DNA of 64,000 bases from Gemmatimonadota bacterium (GTDB lineage Bacteria; Gemmatimonadota; Gemmatimonadetes; Longimicrobiales; Gaopeijiaceae), in assembly GCA_012960225.1 (NCBI GenBank), contig DUBS01000015.1, positions 17,688-81,687 on the forward strand. Direction: 5' to 3'. The translations under genes were made by a program, and so were the position numbers. Positions within the stretch are counted from its first letter, which is position 1; each line of letters begins with the position of its first letter. Under the pieces are notes generated by a model. That model saw only the letters and a list, made by a program, of their open reading frames with translations. It searched no databases and was not told the DNA's origin. This document shows, one piece after another, positions 55,461-63,642 of this stretch.

Positions 55461-56737
55461 CGGTCGATCTCCCCGAGCACAATGTCCAGACTCGCGTTGA
55501 TCATGACCAAGTCCGAAACGAGGTGTTCCTCAGCAAGCTTCGGCAGAACTGATAGATTCACCAGAGAAGGTGGTCGGATCCTCCAGCGCACAGGCTTCGT
55601 TCCACCTTCTTCTGCAACGATATACATACCGAGTTCTCCCTTCGAACCCTCGATTGGCATGTAGCAGTCACCCTCTGGAGCCGGTATGCCTTCCGTAATA
55701 AGCTTGAAGTGGTGGATCATACTCTCCATGTCGGACATACAATCCGTTTTGGAGGGCAGAGATATGTTTGGATCTTCAACATCAATCGGGCCACCGGGTA
55801 GTCGCTCTAGTGCCTGCCGGAGCAAAGAGACACTCTGTCGCATTTCTTCCATCCTACACAAATAGCGGTCATAGCAGTCTCCGTATTGTCCAACGGGGAT
55901 CTCGAAATCGTAGGTCTCGTAGTCGTAGTAAGGTTGATCTTTACGGACGTCGTAATCCACACCGCATGCTCGAAGATTCGCACCAGTGAATCCAGAATTG
56001 ATCGCATCCTCAGCGCTGATCGCCCCAATACCTTGGCTGCGCCCAATATGGATCTGATTCCTCGTGAGCAGGCGGTCAATCTCCTCAAGCGTCTTCGGAA
56101 ACGTGTCAAGGAAATCTTGTAATCCATTGGTCCACCCTTCTGGTAAATCAGCCATCATCCCACCAACTCGGGTCGCTGAAGTTGTGATCCGAGCACCAGT
56201 AAAAGCTTCGTGAAGCTGATAGATACGTTCTCGCTCCTGGAAGGCGTAAAGGAAGGGCGTAAAAGCACCAACATCGATCGCCGTGGTACCCAACCAAAGC
56301 AGATGGCTGAAAATCCGATCCATTTCCATACAGATCACCCGCACGACCTTACATCTTTCGGTCACTTCTATCCCCATGAGTTTTTCGACCGTCATGACGT
56401 AAACACAGTTGTAGATTAGGGGGGCCAGATAATCCATACGGTCAGTTAGTGGAACGATCTGATTCCAGGTGCGGTATTCACCAAGTTTCTCAAAAGAGGA
56501 ATGCAGGTACCCGATATGCGGGATGACACGCTTTACCGTTTCCCCATCTAGTTCACAAACAAGTCGAAGTACACCGTGTGTTGCTGGGTGCTGCGGCCCA
56601 ATATTGATCAACATGTTCTCGGTACCGAGGTCAGGCTCCGGCATATCGAAGGGAAATATCGGGCTGTCCACCACAGACCCATCAACTCCCATCTCTGGGT
56701 TACGACCGACGTTGAATTCCACAGTCCTCTTACTCAT
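55457..56737 (-). CDS. nuoD: NADH-quinone oxidoreductase subunit D
   Basis: The 426-residue subunit has NIGPQHPATHGVLRL, the quinone-site His signature, GYLHSSFEKLGEYRTWNQI and the C-terminal ...VSDLVMINASLDIVLGEIDR. The NiFe-hydrogenase-like cysteines are absent, as in all complex I subunits. The first 30 residues extend the usual start by a short acidic stretch. NuoC and NuoD are separate here, not fused as in E. coli. The gene lies 11 bases after nuoC and overlaps nuoE by four. Confidence 0.96.
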   Translation of the reverse strand: MSKRTVEFNVGRNPEMGVDGSVVDSPIFPFDMPEPDLGTENMLINIGPQHPATHGVLRLVCELDGETVKRVIPHIGYLHSSFEKLGEYRTWNQIVPLTDRMDYLAPLIYNCVYVMTVEKLMGIEVTERCKVVRVICMEMDRIFSHLLWLGTTAIDVGAFTPFLYAFQERERIYQLHEAFTGARITTSATRVGGMMADLPEGWTNGLQDFLDTFPKTLEEIDRLLTRNQIHIGRSQGIGAISAEDAINSGFTGANLRACGVDYDVRKDQPYYDYETYDFEIPVGQYGDCYDRYLCRMEEMRQSVSLLRQALERLPGGPIDVEDPNISLPSKTDCMSDMESMIHHFKLITEGIPAPEGDCYMPIEGSKGELGMYIVAEEGGTKPVRWRIRPPSLVNLSVLPKLAEEHLVSDLVMINASLDIVLGEIDR

Positions 56738-56748
56738 CGGAAATCTCG

Positions 56749-57441
56749 CTACCCATCCCCATCCTTCGTCCCGATGATCGGGACTGCCTGCTGCGGGTCA
56801 CGTCCAAGGTCCATTTCTTCAGCGATGTATGAGTGTTCCACTGACTGATCGAGTGCTCGACGTGTCTGCTCCGCGCGTGAAAACCGACCCCTCAATGGGA
56901 AATCTTTTCTCAGAGGATGTCCTTCCTCATAGTCATGCGGCATTAGAATACGCCGGAGGTCAGGATGTTTACGGAAAGTCACACCAAACAGGTCATAGAC
57001 TTCTCGTTCGAGCCAGTTGGCGGCGCTCCAGAGTTCTACGATTGAATCAATTTCCAAGCCATCGAGCGGGAGCTCACAACGAATTCTCAGCGCACGCTTG
57101 TAAACTGTTGAGAATAGCTGATAGACGACATCAATTGGGCGCCCTGCCCCATAATCAACTGCAGTGATATCAGAGATCATATCATACTGGTGGTCCTGAT
57201 CATCACGAAGCCAGTGCAAAACCTCTAGATTACGCGCTGAATCAATCCAAACGACGTGCTGTGTACCCGCGGACACCCGATGACCTGATACCGAATCTCC
57301 AAATCGCAACAAGAGCGCAACAACCGAGGGATGGCCATCTGGATCAGCTATCTTGCCATCTGAACTACCCATTGATTTTTCTGAGAGGTGCGGACCCTCC
57401 TCTACGGCATCAAGGCCCGCCTTCGTTTCATCAAGCGTCAC
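56749..57441 (-). CDS. nuoC: NADH-quinone oxidoreductase subunit C
   Basis: The 230-residue subunit carries the family motif [31 protein letters not shown] (in part [15 protein letters not shown]), then [11 protein letters not shown], which is diagnostic of the 30-kDa subunit. The N-terminal 55 residues are acidic and poorly conserved. The C-terminal tail ([19 protein letters not shown]) may contact NuoD. It is soluble-arm material. The gene overlaps nuoB by four bases. Confidence 0.95.
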   Translation of the reverse strand: MTLDETKAGLDAVEEGPHLSEKSMGSSDGKIADPDGHPSVVALLLRFGDSVSGHRVSAGTQHVVWIDSARNLEVLHWLRDDQDHQYDMISDITAVDYGAGRPIDVVYQLFSTVYKRALRIRCELPLDGLEIDSIVELWSAANWLEREVYDLFGVTFRKHPDLRRILMPHDYEEGHPLRKDFPLRGRFSRAEQTRRALDQSVEHSYIAEEMDLGRDPQQAVPIIGTKDGDG

Positions 57442-58124
57442 GGGATCAGCTCTTCCGGAGGCTCTTCCGTAGCTCCTGATTCTTTGTTCGAGAGTTCCTC
57501 TTGCTGAGTCGAGTTACCGAATGGTCCGGTGAGTCCAACTACCTGGGCATCGTTCGCGTGGGGTCGAGCTACCGAACTTGGATCCTCAGCACGGTGTTCG
57601 AAGTGCCTGGAAAGTGATTCCTCTCTTATCTTCTCCTGGATCATCATCAGCCCGTATATCAATCCTTCCGGGCGGGGCGGACAGCCTGGAACATAGACGT
57701 CGACTGGAATGATCGTGTCTATACCTTGGACCATAGAGTAAACATCGAATACCCCCCCAGAACTCGCGCACGCTCCCATTGAGACACACCACTTCGGCTG
57801 AGGCATTTGATCCCAGATCCGTCGAAGCACCGGAGCTAGCTTATACGGCACTCTGCCAGCGCAGATCAAAACATCAGCCTGACGTGGACTGAATGACATC
57901 CGCTCCATACCGAACCGAGCTAAATCATAATTGGAAGCAGCAGACGCCATCATCTCAATCGCACAGCACGCGGTACCAAATGGCATTGGCCACAAGGAGT
58001 TACGTCTACTCCAGTTGATAATCCAGTCGATCTTGCTCGTGAGGAAGGTAGGGCCCCCATCGCCGAACATTCCTCCGGTTACAGACGACGTCCCACCCCC
58101 AGGCAGCACGTCCCTTAATCCCAT
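57438..58124 (-). CDS. nuoB: NADH-quinone oxidoreductase subunit B (N2 cluster)
   Basis: The 228-residue subunit is read from ATG 58124, preceded by GGGAGGG at good spacing; the frame extends to 58145 without such a site. Cluster N2 ligands are the adjacent Cys53-Cys54 ([11 protein letters not shown]), one Cys in [11 protein letters not shown] and one in [11 protein letters not shown] hydrophilic C-terminal tail of about 55 residues ([16 protein letters not shown]...) exceeds the normal end. NuoB passes electrons from N2 to quinone. The gene follows nuoA, whose stop lies inside the overlap. Confidence 0.95.
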   Translation of the reverse strand: MGLRDVLPGGGTSSVTGGMFGDGGPTFLTSKIDWIINWSRRNSLWPMPFGTACCAIEMMASAASNYDLARFGMERMSFSPRQADVLICAGRVPYKLAPVLRRIWDQMPQPKWCVSMGACASSGGVFDVYSMVQGIDTIIPVDVYVPGCPPRPEGLIYGLMMIQEKIREESLSRHFEHRAEDPSSVARPHANDAQVVGLTGPFGNSTQQEELSNKESGATEEPPEELIP

Positions 58125-58471
58125 TCGAGCCCTCCCTTCTTCCATTCATATAGAAGGCCAACCGCAAGAACGATCACAAACAGTGACACCGCAACAAAAG
58201 CGCTCCAACCCAATTCACGCATTTGAACAGCCCACGGTATCAGAAAGATCGTCTCTAAATCAAACACGATAAAGCTGATCGCGACCATGTAGAATTTTAC
58301 ACTGAAACGGGCCCTGGTATCCCCTAAGGGAATCATGCCGGACTCGTAGGGCATGAGCTTTTGGGGCGTCGGCCGAAGCGGGTTCAAGATGTGTGATGTG
58401 ACCACCATCCCGATCGCATTAACGACGGAAATGCCGAAGAGCAGAAGGAGGGGGAGGTAAGCTCCCGACAT
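58115..58471 (-). CDS. nuoA: NADH-quinone oxidoreductase subunit A
   Basis: The 118-residue membrane subunit has three helices and the loop signature [34 protein letters not shown] (in part [20 protein letters not shown]), including the conserved Cys-replacing Ser and the Glu and Asp residues of the proton path. It is the first gene of the nuoA-N operon; its promoter should lie in 58472-58690, unless a small reading frame upstream is part of the same transcript. It overlaps nuoB by ten bases. Confidence 0.95.
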   Translation of the reverse strand: MSGAYLPLLLLFGISVVNAIGMVVTSHILNPLRPTPQKLMPYESGMIPLGDTRARFSVKFYMVAISFIVFDLETIFLIPWAVQMRELGWSAFVAVSLFVIVLAVGLLYEWKKGGLEWD

Positions 58472-58500
58472 GACTCAACTTATGTTTGTGAAATTGTTCA

Positions 58501-58671
58501 CTAAGTGTTGAGAAAAGGTATCCGAGACGCCGCTTGAGTGTCAACTGGACACGGCATGATTTGGTAGTATTTCCACTTGATTTGCACGATCTTCAGGAAC
58601 TCGTATATCTTGGGCACCGCGTCCTCGGGGGTGAAGCCCTCCCGGCTCCCTGCCCCGCTGATCTCAAACAC
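58501..58671 (-). CDS. Possible small protein upstream of nuoA
   Basis: A minus-strand frame of about 56 residues from GTG 58671 (or 65 from 58698, overlapping dcd's first bases) ends 30 bases before nuoA. The sequence (EFLKIVQIKWKYYQIMP, REGFTPEDAVPKIYEFL) looks protein-like, with a mix of charged and hydrophobic residues. It does not match any family I recognise, and it has no strong ribosome-binding site. It may equally be an open frame in the nuo leader region. Confidence 0.3.
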   Translation of the reverse strand: MFEISGAGSREGFTPEDAVPKIYEFLKIVQIKWKYYQIMPCPVDTQAASRIPFLNT

Positions 58672-58691
58672 CGTGAGTGCTAAGCGTCCAG

Positions 58692-59246
58692 ATGCCAATT
58701 AAATGTGATAAGTGGATACGCCGGATGTGCGAGAATTATGACATGATTGACCCGTTCGAGCCGGCTCAGGTCCGTGACGGGAATATCTCATACGGTCTCT
58801 CCTCCTACGGGTACGACATCCGTGTATCATCGGAATTCAAAGTTTTCACGAACGTCCACAACTCCATTGTAGATCCGAAGAATTTTGACGACCGCTCCTT
58901 CGTAGATATTGAGGGGTCCGAGTGCATCATACCACCTAACTCATTCGCGTTGGCAAGCACGGAAGAGCATTTCCGGATACCAAGAAACGTGCTGGTCATC
59001 TGCGTGGGCAAATCGACTTACGCGCGGTGTGGTCTGATTGTGAATGTTACTCCGCTTGAACCTACGTGGGAGGGATATCTCACACTTGAGATCTCGAACA
59101 CGACGCCCTTGCCGGCCAAGGTCTACGGAGGAGAAGGTATAGCGCAGCTTCTCTTCTTTGAGGGTGACGAAGAACCAGAGACGGCTTACGCGGATCGGCA
59201 GGGGAAATACATGGAACAGACTGGAGTGACCCTACCTAAGATGTGA
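58692..59246 (+). CDS. dcd: dCTP deaminase
   Basis: The 184-residue enzyme is read from ATG 58692, giving the familiar [12 protein letters not shown] opening; a GTG at 58677 would add five residues. It contains SYGYDIRVS, the catalytic region [31 protein letters not shown] with the key Glu near GYLTLE (shown in part), and the substrate-pocket [13 protein letters not shown]. Dcd converts dCTP to dUTP for thymidylate synthesis. Cys replaces the common Leu in the KSSxARLG motif, which is unlikely to matter. It is divergent from nuoA. Confidence 0.94.
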   Translation: MPIKCDKWIRRMCENYDMIDPFEPAQVRDGNISYGLSSYGYDIRVSSEFKVFTNVHNSIVDPKNFDDRSFVDIEGSECIIPPNSFALASTEEHFRIPRNVLVICVGKSTYARCGLIVNVTPLEPTWEGYLTLEISNTTPLPAKVYGGEGIAQLLFFEGDEEPETAYADRQGKYMEQTGVTLPKM

Positions 59247-59269
59247 GTCGGAAAGCTCTTAGCGTGACC

Positions 59270-59746
59270 TTAGAATAGATCTGAATCCAGTGCATCAAGA
59301 TGGATACGGAAGATCAATATCGAACCCGGTGGTATGCTACCACTTCCGCTATTTCCGTAGCCGAGCTCTGGAGGAATCACGACCCTTCGAGTTCCTCCTA
59401 CCCGCATACCGGTAACACCTTCGTCGAATCCGGGGACCACACCCCCACTGCCTAATGTGAAGGAATATGTCCCTGCATCAAATGTTGCAGCATTCGATAA
59501 TACGCCGGTATAAGTAACAGTTGCGATATCTCCGGCAGTCGCTGTCTTTCCTGTCCCCAACTCAATTTCTTCTATATAAAGACCCGTGGCAGTTCGGGTC
59601 ATTGCAGAGAGATCAATACCGAGGGAAGTGGCGAAGTCAGTCTCTTCAATTACCTCCGGGGCAAACGGATCACCACAACTCGCTACTAAGAATCCCAGGA
59701 TAAGCGCACATAGCCCGAAGTCTCTGTTGTGAAGCTGATATCTCAC
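59270..59746 (-). CDS. FKBP-type peptidyl-prolyl isomerase lipoprotein
   Basis: The 158-residue protein has a signal peptide ending in a lipobox at LVASC (Cys24), followed by a FKBP domain (about residues 58-155). Visible family phrases are TATAGDIATVTYTGVL, FTLGSGGVVPGFDEGV, GMRVGGTRRVVIPPELGYG and PPGSILIFRIHLDAL. It should assist folding of exported proteins in the periplasm, anchored to a membrane. The catalytic Tyr and Phe positions are kept. It lies downstream of tRNA-Asn on the same strand with a 143-base gap. Confidence 0.88.
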   Translation of the reverse strand: MRYQLHNRDFGLCALILGFLVASCGDPFAPEVIEETDFATSLGIDLSAMTRTATGLYIEEIELGTGKTATAGDIATVTYTGVLSNAATFDAGTYSFTLGSGGVVPGFDEGVTGMRVGGTRRVVIPPELGYGNSGSGSIPPGSILIFRIHLDALDSDLF

Positions 59747-59889
59747 TCTTATCGCTCCTGGTCCAGGTCAATGATTCGCATTTCGAGGATCAGAGCAAAT
59801 CCTACCGGGATATTGCCAATAGCAGCCATACCCTACTGGGCAGTGCTGAAGTGAGCAAGCATAGATAGAGGGACTCTTCTTGATTGATA

Positions 59890-59962
59890 CTGGGGCGGGA
59901 GGGTTCGAACCTCCAACCTCCTGGTTAACAGCCAGGCGCTCTGCCAATTGAGCTACACCCCA
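59890..59962 (-). tRNA. tRNA-Asn (anticodon GUU)
   Basis: The 73-nt minus-strand RNA begins UGGGGUGUAGCUCAAUUGGC and folds as a cloverleaf with a 7-bp acceptor (UGGGGUG/CGCCCCA, one U-G pair). The anticodon loop CUGUUAA has GUU (plus-strand 59927-59929), reading asparagine codons. The T arm holds GGUUCGAACC. The 3' CCA is not encoded, since GUAUCA follows. Confidence 0.95.
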
Positions 59963-60030
59963 TCTGTTCTGTGTTGTTCTACTGAGCTTGCATACGACAT
60001 CCATACCAAGAACAGATGTACTTAGATGGC

Positions 60031-60068
60031 AATAAAATGGCCGCGATTCTGTAAGGAATCACGGCCAT
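60031..60068 (-). terminator. Intrinsic terminator downstream of malate dehydrogenase
   Basis: On the minus strand AUGGCCGUGAUUC pairs with GAAUCGCGGCCAU (13 pairs, one G-U) around a six-base loop, plus-strand 60037-60068. A UUUUAUU tract follows at 60031-60036. It lies about 160 bases after the mdh stop and should end that transcript ahead of tRNA-Asn. Confidence 0.75.
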
Positions 60069-60228
60069 CTCGCCAGCTGGATATCTTCAGCTACACGAGT
60101 ATCTCGCGATCCCGGTAGGGATTAGAGTTGGTATTCTGACAGTCCTTTATGTCGCTCATACGCCAAGTGTGGTTCGGTGTCGTTAAGTCGTCAATCCCAA
60201 CCCATCCACCAAGAAGAGACCTCATTTC

Positions 60229-61167
60229 CTAATCCAGTGATTTAAGCGCTGCAACAGTTGATCGGACATGCTCAGCACTACTCTCAAGCGCCGCACGTTC
60301 CTCTCCATCAAGTTCTACCTCAATAACTCGCTCAATTCCATTTTCACCAAGCATGCATGGAACTCCTAGGTAGAGGTCCCTCATACCATACTCACCCTGC
60401 AACCAAGCAGCACAAGGAAGGATCCTACGCTTGTTCTTCACTATCGCCTCTGCCATCTGTACGGCGGCAGCTGCCGGCGCATAGTATGCACTCCCTGTCT
60501 TCAAATGGCTCACGATCTCACCACCGCCCTTCCGAGTCCGCTCGATTAGTGCATCAATACGATCTTGAGAAAGCAATTGTGAGAGAGGTATGCCACTCAC
60601 TGAGGTATAACTCGCGAGTGGAACCATTGTATCCCCATGGCCACCAAGGACCAGCGCCTGGATATCTTCGATGCTTACATCAAGCTCCAGGGCGATGAAT
60701 GACCGGTAACGGGCGGTATCAAGCACTCCAGCCATTCCGATAACCCGCTCTCGAGGAAATTCGGTTTCCTCGAGAGCAACCTGTGCCATCACATCTAGTG
60801 GATTTGTGACCACGATAACAATTGCATTAGGTGCGACCCGTTTAATCTCTCGGCTAACGGAACCGATAACTCCTGCATTTGTCTTGAGCAGATCATCTCG
60901 GCTCATTCCCGGCTTTCGAGCGATTCCAGCCGTCACGATAAAGACTTCCGAATTCTCTGCTGCCTCGTAGGCATTAGCTCCGATTACTCGCGAATCAAAA
61001 CCTTCGATCGGAGCACTCTCCCACTGGTCCAGACCCTTCCCTTGAGGTATCCCCTCGACGATATCGAGAAGGATGACTTCTTGTGCTAGTTCTTTTTGAG
61101 CCAAGAGCTGGGAGCACGTAGCACCAACATGCCCTGCTCCGACCACAGCAATTTTTTTTGTAGTCAC
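60229..61167 (-). CDS. mdh: Malate dehydrogenase (LDH-like type)
   Basis: The 312-residue enzyme is read from GTG 61167, giving the usual opening TTKKIAVVGAGHVGATC; a frame start at 61212 would add 15 residues without family match. The NAD-binding GAGHVG is near residue 10. Substrate residues for malate are in ARKPGMSRDDLL (about 85-96), and VTNPLDVM and the catalytic His in GGHGDTMVPL (about 175) follow. It oxidises malate to oxaloacetate in the TCA cycle. Arg in the RKPGMSR loop favours malate over lactate. Confidence 0.94.
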   Translation of the reverse strand: MTTKKIAVVGAGHVGATCSQLLAQKELAQEVILLDIVEGIPQGKGLDQWESAPIEGFDSRVIGANAYEAAENSEVFIVTAGIARKPGMSRDDLLKTNAGVIGSVSREIKRVAPNAIVIVVTNPLDVMAQVALEETEFPRERVIGMAGVLDTARYRSFIALELDVSIEDIQALVLGGHGDTMVPLASYTSVSGIPLSQLLSQDRIDALIERTRKGGGEIVSHLKTGSAYYAPAAAAVQMAEAIVKNKRRILPCAAWLQGEYGMRDLYLGVPCMLGENGIERVIEVELDGEERAALESSAEHVRSTVAALKSLD

Positions 61168-61262
61168 CAGAAAATTATGCTTGAGTAGTGTGATCCCAGG
61201 CCGGACGACCAACCCAGGTTAGGATTGAGAAAGTGGAGTGTAAAAGGCCTGATCGAAGAGGT

Positions 61263-62243
61263 CTACCCACCAGTCTGAGATAGAGCCACGAGACCTCCTG
61301 ACCCTATTTCACTTCCCTGGACCAAGTAATGGCGCTCAGGCTTAATCTGGAGTGTTTCCTCAATAAGCGGACGGAGGTCCCGACCAGCTCGAAGATGATC
61401 ACGCAAATTCGTCTCGATCTCTCCGAATAGACATGGGCGAAGCTGTCCGGCAGCAGTGAGTCGCATACGATTGCAACGATGACAGTAGTTATGACTCATC
61501 GGAGTGATGACTCCAACGGTCCCAGGTGCATCTGGGAATCGATAGTAGTCCGCAGGTCCATTCCCAAAAGGACCATCAACTGGTTCCAATTGATCGATGG
61601 CTCTTACGCGAGTTAAGGCTTCCTGACAGGATATGAAACTATTAGCACTCAGATCGAGGTTCGATCCCGTGGGCATCATCTCAATAAAACGCACATGCCA
61701 TGGCCGCTCTTTAGTGATGCGAGCAAAATCTTCGATCTCGTCATCGTTTCTTCCACGAATCAAGACGACATTGACTTTGATCGGTGCAAAACCCACGCGC
61801 TCAGCTGCCTCAAGCCCTTCGAAAATCTTTGGGAATGAACCAGGCCGACGTGCAATCTCATCAACCCGATCCTGTTGCAGGGAGTCAAGCGAGATATTCA
61901 AGCGTTGAATACCCGCATCTCTGAGGTCTTGTGCCTGATCAGCCAGCAGAACCGCGTTAGTAGAGAGCGAGAGATCTTCAATTTCTGGGATAGCAGAAAT
62001 CTTACGGATAAGATCCGGGAGATCCCGCCGGATTAGCGGCTCGCCTCCAGTAATTCGAACTCGGCGGAGCCCCATTCCGGCCATCGTCCTTACGATGGTT
62101 TCAATCTCTTCATAATTAAGAAGCTCATCCCGCTTCAACCAGGTCAGTCCCTCAAGCGGCATGCAGTAGATGCAGCGGAGATTGCATTTATCCGTGACGG
62201 ACACACGCAAATATTCGACGCGACGGCCGAACTGATCAATCAT
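61263..62243 (-). CDS. moaA: GTP 3',8-cyclase (molybdenum cofactor synthesis)
   Basis: The 326-residue radical-SAM enzyme has Cys20, Cys24 and Cys27 in CNLRCIYC for the first 4Fe-4S cluster, GGEP near residue 66, and a second cluster with Cys254, Cys257 and Cys271 (CHRCNRMRLTAAGQLRPC). The C-terminus ends in the double glycine needed for activity. It forms 3',8-cH2GTP, the first step of molybdopterin synthesis with MoaC, which is not in the window. Its start overlaps the moaE stop by four bases. Confidence 0.96.
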   Translation of the reverse strand: MIDQFGRRVEYLRVSVTDKCNLRCIYCMPLEGLTWLKRDELLNYEEIETIVRTMAGMGLRRVRITGGEPLIRRDLPDLIRKISAIPEIEDLSLSTNAVLLADQAQDLRDAGIQRLNISLDSLQQDRVDEIARRPGSFPKIFEGLEAAERVGFAPIKVNVVLIRGRNDDEIEDFARITKERPWHVRFIEMMPTGSNLDLSANSFISCQEALTRVRAIDQLEPVDGPFGNGPADYYRFPDAPGTVGVITPMSHNYCHRCNRMRLTAAGQLRPCLFGEIETNLRDHLRAGRDLRPLIEETLQIKPERHYLVQGSEIGSGGLVALSQTGG

Positions 62244-62722
62244 GCTAGTCCCTCATCAGTTAAGGGGACTACATGTGTTGAGCCCTCTAGGCCAGCGCCC
62301 GGTGGAATAGTGCCCTCCACCCATTCTGATACACCGTCCACGTAATGCTCCTTCTTCCAGACCGGTAGCCGTTTTTTAATCTCTTCAATCACAAACCGAG
62401 ACGCCTCATAAGCTTCTGCCCGATGTGGACTTGAGACAGCAATGCCTACACTAATCTCCCCAATCTTCAACTCACCGAATCTATGCGCTACTGCAATCCG
62501 ATCAGTGCCCAAGGGGATGCTAGCCTCTAATGCAATCTCCCGAAGAACCTCCGTGGCCATCTCAGCGTACACATCATAACGCATACCTGTGACTTTTCTT
62601 CCTTCAGCGTGGTCCCGAACAACACCGATAAAGAGAAGTGCTGCACCATCCTCATCAGATCCAATATTAGCCAGCAGGGCAGCCGTGTCGATCGGGTCGG
62701 AAGACACTTCGGCAAAGATCAC
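62240..62722 (-). CDS. moaE: Molybdopterin synthase catalytic subunit
   Basis: The 160-residue subunit has VRDHAEGRKVTGMRYDVY near residue 36, AVAHRFGELKIGEISVGIAVSSPHR (in part RFGELKIGEISVGIAVSS) and the active-site lysines in IKKRLPVWKKEHYVDG near 129-144. It transfers sulfur from thiocarboxylated MoaD to precursor Z. It lies two bases after moaD and overlaps moaA, forming a compact operon. The length is normal. Confidence 0.94.
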   Translation of the reverse strand: MIFAEVSSDPIDTAALLANIGSDEDGAALLFIGVVRDHAEGRKVTGMRYDVYAEMATEVLREIALEASIPLGTDRIAVAHRFGELKIGEISVGIAVSSPHRAEAYEASRFVIEEIKKRLPVWKKEHYVDGVSEWVEGTIPPGAGLEGSTHVVPLTDEGLA

Positions 62723-62724
62723 TT

Positions 62725-62976
62725 CTAACCACCCGCCACTGGTGGAATGAAGGCCACTTCATCACCTGCCTTAAGTGGTTCATCTAAGAACGAGTATGTC
62801 TGGTTAATCGCCACAGCAGGTTTCTCGGGAAGCATATCAAACGGTGCTCCCCGACCTCTGAGTTCATTGACGAGGTCAGCTACTGTTGAACCAGACGGCA
62901 AGTCGATCAAGAGCTCGGAGACGCCTAGTCTGTCACGGTAGATAGCGAAGAACAGAGTTCGGACGGCGACTGACAT
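62725..62976 (-). CDS. moaD: Molybdopterin synthase sulfur carrier subunit
   Basis: The 83-residue ubiquitin-fold protein ends in the required Gly-Gly (PPVAGG) and contains GDEVAFIPPVAG and AINQTYSFLDEPLKAGD, standard MoaD marks. Its C-terminal thiocarboxylate donates sulfur to MoaE. It is the first gene of moaD-moaE-moaA. A 135-base spacer upstream (62977-63111) holds no clear Moco riboswitch that I can fold by eye. Confidence 0.93.
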   Translation of the reverse strand: MSVAVRTLFFAIYRDRLGVSELLIDLPSGSTVADLVNELRGRGAPFDMLPEKPAVAINQTYSFLDEPLKAGDEVAFIPPVAGG

Positions 62977-63111
62977 AGATAGTAGATAATAGAGGAGTAC
63001 CGGTCAGAGGAGATTGGAACCGCTTGAACCCCTCGTCAACGCCCCAGAGTTGGCCTCAGATCGTTAAGAATGTTCGCTTCACGATCCCAGAAGGGTTCTT
63101 GTCCATCCAAT

Positions 63112-63642
63112 TCACCAACCCGGACTACCACCATCGCGACCGCCGCGAAGACGCCTGATTTGCTCCCCGAGTTGCTGCCGCATAGCCTGGAAACGTACCA
63201 ATTGAGATGGTGAGAGAATCTCAAGAAGTCTCTTCTGTTCTTCTTGAAATAGCTCTAGTTCTTGCTCTCGGAGAACGATTAATTGATCTAAAATCTCGCC
63301 TGCTTCCTCGTCGTTTTCGCGACCTTCTACGCGAGATATCGCCTCTACGCGGCTCTTTAGTGCCAGCTCATTCCGCATGAGTTCACCCCGTTTTTCATCG
63401 AAATCGCTCGCCTGGTCGGCTATCGCCCTCCACTCGTCTTCGCTCAGGTCAAGCCGCTCTCTAATCCTCTGACCCATGCGAACGCGAACCCTCTGCTCAA
63501 GCCCTGCTCGTTCAGAAGGCGGAGGTGGTCCTCTCCTGCCACCACCGCGCCGTCCACGCTGCCCCTCAAGGGACGTAACAGTCATGAGCGAGAAAGCGAG
63601 TCCAGCCAAGAGCATCAGATTAGTCCTATATGTGAACCTCAT
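63112..63642 (-). CDS. Spy/CpxP-like periplasmic protein
   Basis: The 176-residue product has a signal peptide ending near SLEGQ, a basic GRRGGGRRGPPPP linker (about 29-44) and then an alpha-helical domain with LDLSEDEWRAIADQ and LLEILSPSQLVRFQAM. This is the helical-hairpin, LTxxQ-like style of Spy, CpxP and related periplasmic metal- or stress-sensing proteins. It probably forms an antiparallel helical dimer. It follows, by a four-base overlap, a gene for a single-pass membrane protein, so the pair may form a sensory unit. Function is inferred from fold style only. Confidence 0.6.
   Translation of the reverse strand: MRFTYRTNLMLLAGLAFSLMTVTSLEGQRGRRGGGRRGPPPPSERAGLEQRVRVRMGQRIRERLDLSEDEWRAIADQASDFDEKRGELMRNELALKSRVEAISRVEGRENDEEAGEILDQLIVLREQELELFQEEQKRLLEILSPSQLVRFQAMRQQLGEQIRRLRGGRDGGSPGW

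Noticed and set aside
62977..63111. Molybdenum cofactor riboswitch upstream of moaD
   Set aside because: No convincing conserved stems could be drawn by eye in this 135-base spacer.
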